DNA of 9,154 bases from Rhodospirillales bacterium (lineage in GTDB: Bacteria; Pseudomonadota; Alphaproteobacteria; Rhodospirillales; JAPHTL01): NCBI GenBank assembly GCA_026193355.1, contig JAPHTL010000012.1:1-9154 (forward strand). Direction: 5' to 3'. Shown one piece after another: positions 6,316 through 9,154 of the stretch. Every line of letters begins with the position of its first letter. Position 1 is the stretch's first letter. The translations under genes were made by a program, and so were the position numbers. Below the pieces are notes generated by a model. That model worked only from the letters and a program-made list of their open reading frames with translations, did not search any database and had not been told where the DNA came from.

Positions 6316-7608
6316 ATGGCGAACGTCGTAGTTGTCGGCTCCCAGTGGGGGGATGAAGGCAAGGGAAAGATTGTGGACTGGATGTCAGAGCGCGCCAGCG
6401 TTGTTGTGCGTTTCCAGGGGGGCCATAATGCCGGCCATACGCTGGTTATCGACGGCGTTACCTATAAGCTGCACATGCTGCCTTCGGGCGTGGTTCGGCC
6501 GGGAACGTTATCGATCATCGGAAACGGCGTCGTCCTCGACCCATGGAACCTTCTCGACGAGATCGATGCGATTCGCGAAAAGGGTGTCGATATTTCGCCG
6601 GAAAACCTGAAGATTGCCGAAAATGCGCCTCTGATCCTCCCCCTGCACAGCAATCTGGACAAGGCGCGGGAAGAAGCGCTTGGCAAGTCGAAAATCGGGA
6701 CCACCGGACGCGGTATCGGGCCGGCGTACGAAGACAAGGTTGCGCGCCGCGCCATACGTGTGGGTGACCTTGCCGAGGAATCGATTATCGAGGAAAAGGT
6801 CGAACGGCTGCTGTTCCATCACAACGCCTTGCTGCGCGGGTTCGGTTTCCCCGAACTGGACGGCAAGGAAATCGTGGACAGCCTGAAGGCGCTGGCGCCG
6901 CGCCTTTTGCCCTATGCGGATACCGTCTGGAAACGACTGGATGAAGCCCGTCGCGCGGGCAAGCGCATCCTTTTCGAAGGGGCGCAGGGTATCCTTCTGG
7001 ACATCGACCACGGAACCTATCCTTACGTCACATCATCCAACGTGGTCGCCGCCCAGGCGGCAACGGGCAGCGGTCAGGGCCCCGGCGCCATCGATTACGT
7101 CCTGGGCATCACCAAGGCCTACACCACCCGTGTCGGATCTGGACCCTTCCCCACGGAGCTTGAGGACGAGGACGGCAAGAGGCTCGGTGAGCGGGGACAT
7201 GAATTCGGCACGACCACCGGACGGCCGCGCCGTTGCGGCTGGTTCGACGCGGTTCTTGTCCGCCAGACGGTGAAGGTTTCCGGAATCAACGGGATCGCGC
7301 TTACGAAACTCGACGTTCTCGATGGTTTCAAGGAACTCAAGGTCTGCGTCGGCTATCGCATCGACGGAGAGGAATACGACCACCTTCCCGCCTGCTCGAT
7401 ACGCCAGGCAAAGGTCGAGCCGATCTACGAAATCATCGAGGGGTGGGACGAGAGCACCCGTGGCGCCCGATCCTGGGCCGACCTTCCAGCCCAGGCGATC
7501 AAATACATCCGGCGCATAGAAGAGCTTATCGAAGCGCCGGTTGCCATGCTGTCCACAAGCCCCGAGCGTGACGACACTATTTTGGTGCACGACCCGTTCG
7601 AGGACTGA
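6316..7608 (+). CDS. purA: Adenylosuccinate synthetase
   Basis: PurA joins IMP and aspartate, using GTP, to give adenylosuccinate, the committed step of AMP synthesis in the cytoplasm. The 430-aa protein is full length for the bacterial enzyme. It shows GSQWGDEGKGK (8-18) with catalytic Asp13, GGHNAGHT (35-42) with catalytic His41, IMP-binding TGRGIGPAY (130-138), FEGAQG (220-225), the TTTGRPRRCGW loop (299-309) and the guanine-binding LTKLDVLDGF (329-338). All landmark residues are intact. GGAGG (6301-6305) lies ten bases upstream of the ATG. It follows hisZ closely and is probably co-transcribed. The two pathways connect because HisG/HisZ consume ATP and the histidine pathway returns AICAR to purine synthesis. 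No clear terminator follows the stop codon; the next 125 bp lead to a kinase-like gene on the same strand. Confidence 0.97.
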   Translation: MANVVVVGSQWGDEGKGKIVDWMSERASVVVRFQGGHNAGHTLVIDGVTYKLHMLPSGVVRPGTLSIIGNGVVLDPWNLLDEIDAIREKGVDISPENLKIAENAPLILPLHSNLDKAREEALGKSKIGTTGRGIGPAYEDKVARRAIRVGDLAEESIIEEKVERLLFHHNALLRGFGFPELDGKEIVDSLKALAPRLLPYADTVWKRLDEARRAGKRILFEGAQGILLDIDHGTYPYVTSSNVVAAQAATGSGQGPGAIDYVLGITKAYTTRVGSGPFPTELEDEDGKRLGERGHEFGTTTGRPRRCGWFDAVLVRQTVKVSGINGIALTKLDVLDGFKELKVCVGYRIDGEEYDHLPACSIRQAKVEPIYEIIEGWDESTRGARSWADLPAQAIKYIRRIEELIEAPVAMLSTSPERDDTILVHDPFED

Positions 7609-7733
7609 TCGCCCCTGCCCGTCACCCGGCGACATGCTTTAGAGGATTGAAACGATTGCCTAGCAATGCGTTGGCCTTTAGTGTTGAACGATAAAGAATA
7701 CATGGCCCAAGAACAGGGACGCGGACGACAAAA
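7609..7733 (+). other. Intergenic region between purA and the kinase-like gene
   Basis: This 125-bp gap holds no hairpin followed by a T run, so read-through from purA is possible. A short dyad ATTGC-CTA-GCAAT (7655-7667) has no U tract. A weak promoter-like pair, TTGGCC (7671-7676) and AAGAAT (7694-7699) with a 17-bp spacer, is seen upstream of the next gene. A 31-codon frame from ATG 7702 runs out of frame into the next gene and has no support. Confidence 0.3.
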
Positions 7734-9154
7734 ATGGCGATGTCGCCCAACCAAACGCAGAATGGCGGTGAACCGGCAGGTGCCAGGGGGCCGGTAACCC
7801 TTGGTGAGAAGTACTGGGTCTATCCGGGCGCAGCGCTTCCCGAATTTGATTCGCCGACCGCGCGGGCCTATCGGGCCGAAGATCGGAGCAATCCGGGGCG
7901 GAAGCTGTTTGCCCTGATTTGCAAGCCGGAAGTTCTTCCCAGAACGGATGCCATGGCCCGAATCAAGGGGGCCGAAATTTCCAACCTCCTGCCTCTGGTC
8001 GAGTGGGGAACCCTCTATTGGCCGCCTGCAGGGCGTAACTGCATGGCTACCGTTTTCGAGAGGCCCGTTGGCGGAAGGGTATCTACCGTTCTGGCGGAAA
8101 CCGGCAAACACATCCGCTTTCAGGACCTTTCAAGGGACATCATCACCCCGTTGATGCATATGGCCACGGGGATGGCCGAATTGGGCATTCCGCACAGGAA
8201 CATCAGACCGGACAACCTGTTCTATATGGACAGCGACCGCACGAAACTGGTCGTGGGCGAGTGTGTGACAACACCGCCCGGCTATGACCAGCCAATCATT
8301 TTTGAAACAGTTGAACGCGGCATGGCGATGCCTGCCGGACGCGGCGCCGGGGGACCGGCGGAGGACTTCTACGCCATTGGCGTTACACTCGTTTTTCTGC
8401 TGAAAGGCTCCGCCAATATCGATGAAATGGATAATCGCGATATCCTTCTGTCAAAGATGGCCAGTGGATCCTATGCGACGATGGCGGGAAAGGAACGAAT
8501 CCCGCTGAATTTCCTCGAGCCTCTGCGTGGGCTTCTATCGGATGACCCTGCCGAGCGGTGGGGATTCGATGAGATGCAACTCTGGCTCGACGGAAGGCGC
8601 ATGACACCGATGCAAAGGAAGGCTGTCTCCAAGGCGGAGCGCCCCTTGACGTTCATGGATGTCGACTACCTGGACAAGCGGAGACTGTCGATCGCTCTGG
8701 CGGACCATCCCGGTGAAGCCATCAAGATCATTCGCGAAGGAGACCTGGAAGTCTGGATCCGTCGCGGGTTTGAAGACGAGGAACTGTCCAACCTGATTGC
8801 AGGGGCCGTCCACTCGGCAACAGCGATGGCAGGCGGCTCCGCCAATCCCGACGACATCCTTCTTGCCCGCACCCTGATCCTTCTCGATCCGGAAGCCCCC
8901 CTTCGATATCGCGGTTTTTCATGCATGCCCGATGGCATCGGCCCTGCCATGGCCTATCAGTACATGACCAAGGGGAATGCACAGATCGCAGCGGAAATGA
9001 TCAACCGCGAAATTCCGGAGATCTGGTTCAACGCCCAGCATTCAGTGGTCACGGGAATGCCGGGTGGCGAACGACTTTACAGCCAGATCAGACGCTTCCT
9101 GCAAATCAACGACCCGGGATACGGAATCGAACGCTGTCTTTACGAAACCAACCC
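7734..9154 (+). CDS. Protein kinase-like protein, probable pseudokinase, with unknown C-terminal region (3' end outside window)
   Basis: The frame is open from ATG 7734 to the window edge (473 codons, no stop). Residues about 20-285 follow the Hanks-type kinase fold: a possible ATP-site lysine in LFALICKPEV (K64), then the catalytic-loop equivalent GIPHRNIRPDNLFY (151-164). The helix EDFYAIGVTLVFLLKG (210-225) is the well-kept subdomain IX, and DDPAERWGFDEMQLWL (270-285) is the subdomain XI end. The usual HRD aspartate is Asn156, the DFG is GEC (175-177), and no glycine-rich loop is visible. The activation segment is a glycine-rich PAGRGAGG (200-207). These losses argue for a pseudokinase that binds rather than phosphorylates. 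Residues about 300-473 are mostly helical, contain PEAPLRYRGF (387-396), and match nothing I recognise. No signal peptide or membrane helix is seen, so it is probably cytoplasmic. AGGGA lies 14 bases before the first ATG; ATG 7740 is an alternative start. Confidence 0.8.
   Translation, partial: MAMSPNQTQNGGEPAGARGPVTLGEKYWVYPGAALPEFDSPTARAYRAEDRSNPGRKLFALICKPEVLPRTDAMARIKGAEISNLLPLVEWGTLYWPPAGRNCMATVFERPVGGRVSTVLAETGKHIRFQDLSRDIITPLMHMATGMAELGIPHRNIRPDNLFYMDSDRTKLVVGECVTTPPGYDQPIIFETVERGMAMPAGRGAGGPAEDFYAIGVTLVFLLKGSANIDEMDNRDILLSKMASGSYATMAGKERIPLNFLEPLRGLLSDDPAERWGFDEMQLWLDGRRMTPMQRKAVSKAERPLTFMDVDYLDKRRLSIALADHPGEAIKIIREGDLEVWIRRGFEDEELSNLIAGAVHSATAMAGGSANPDDILLARTLILLDPEAPLRYRGFSCMPDGIGPAMAYQYMTKGNAQIAAEMINREIPEIWFNAQHSVVTGMPGGERLYSQIRRFLQINDPGYGIERCLYETN

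Noticed and set aside
7655..7667. Dyad after purA as a terminator
   Set aside because: The stem is only five pairs and no T run follows, so termination is unlikely.
7702..7797. Short frame before the kinase-like gene as a leader peptide
   Set aside because: It has no ribosome site, overlaps the next gene out of frame and shows no regulatory codon run or attenuator hairpin.

Overview
The window looks like chromosomal DNA from an alphaproteobacterium, most likely Rhodospirillales-like. The evidence is GC-rich coding DNA, the hisZ-purA gene pair, a PCu(A)C copper chaperone, and a C-terminal kinase-like protein of a type I associate (from memory, unverified) with that order. No insertion sequence, phage gene, tRNA, rRNA or CRISPR array was seen, so this reads as a core-genome neighbourhood with some uncharacterised genes.

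Region 1 (1-1999) is copper-flavoured. The 3' end of a PCu(A)C chaperone gene on + meets a two-gene operon on - at a strong bidirectional terminator. That operon encodes a six-helix TauE/SafE (DsbD_2-like) membrane protein with paired cysteine motifs. It is followed, through an ATGA stop/start overlap, by a sigma-54 activator that has an AAA+ domain and a Fis-type HTH but no sensory domain.

Region 2 (2000-2900) holds a putative promoter region and a small secreted protein of unknown function, closed by a second perfect bidirectional terminator. Region 3 (2900-4438, -) is a PiT-family phosphate permease transcribed toward that terminator.

Region 4 (4567-7608, +) starts at a putative promoter. 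It runs through a secreted thermonuclease-fold protein whose catalytic residues all appear to be replaced, then hisZ (first step of histidine synthesis, with HisG) and purA (committed step to AMP). The gaps are 30 and 22 bp and no terminator separates the genes, so one transcript is plausible. HisZ/HisG consume ATP and PRPP while PurA feeds AMP/ATP synthesis, which gives the pair a metabolic logic.

Region 5 (7734-9154, +) is a long open frame that leaves the window. It encodes a protein-kinase-fold protein with a degenerate catalytic core (HRN for HRD, GEC for DFG) plus an unrecognised C-terminal region. This pseudokinase and the catalytically degenerate nuclease flanking hisZ-purA are the most interesting items here. 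There is no gene-free stretch over 300 bases. The largest gap (1976-2213) holds a candidate promoter and one doubtful small frame.
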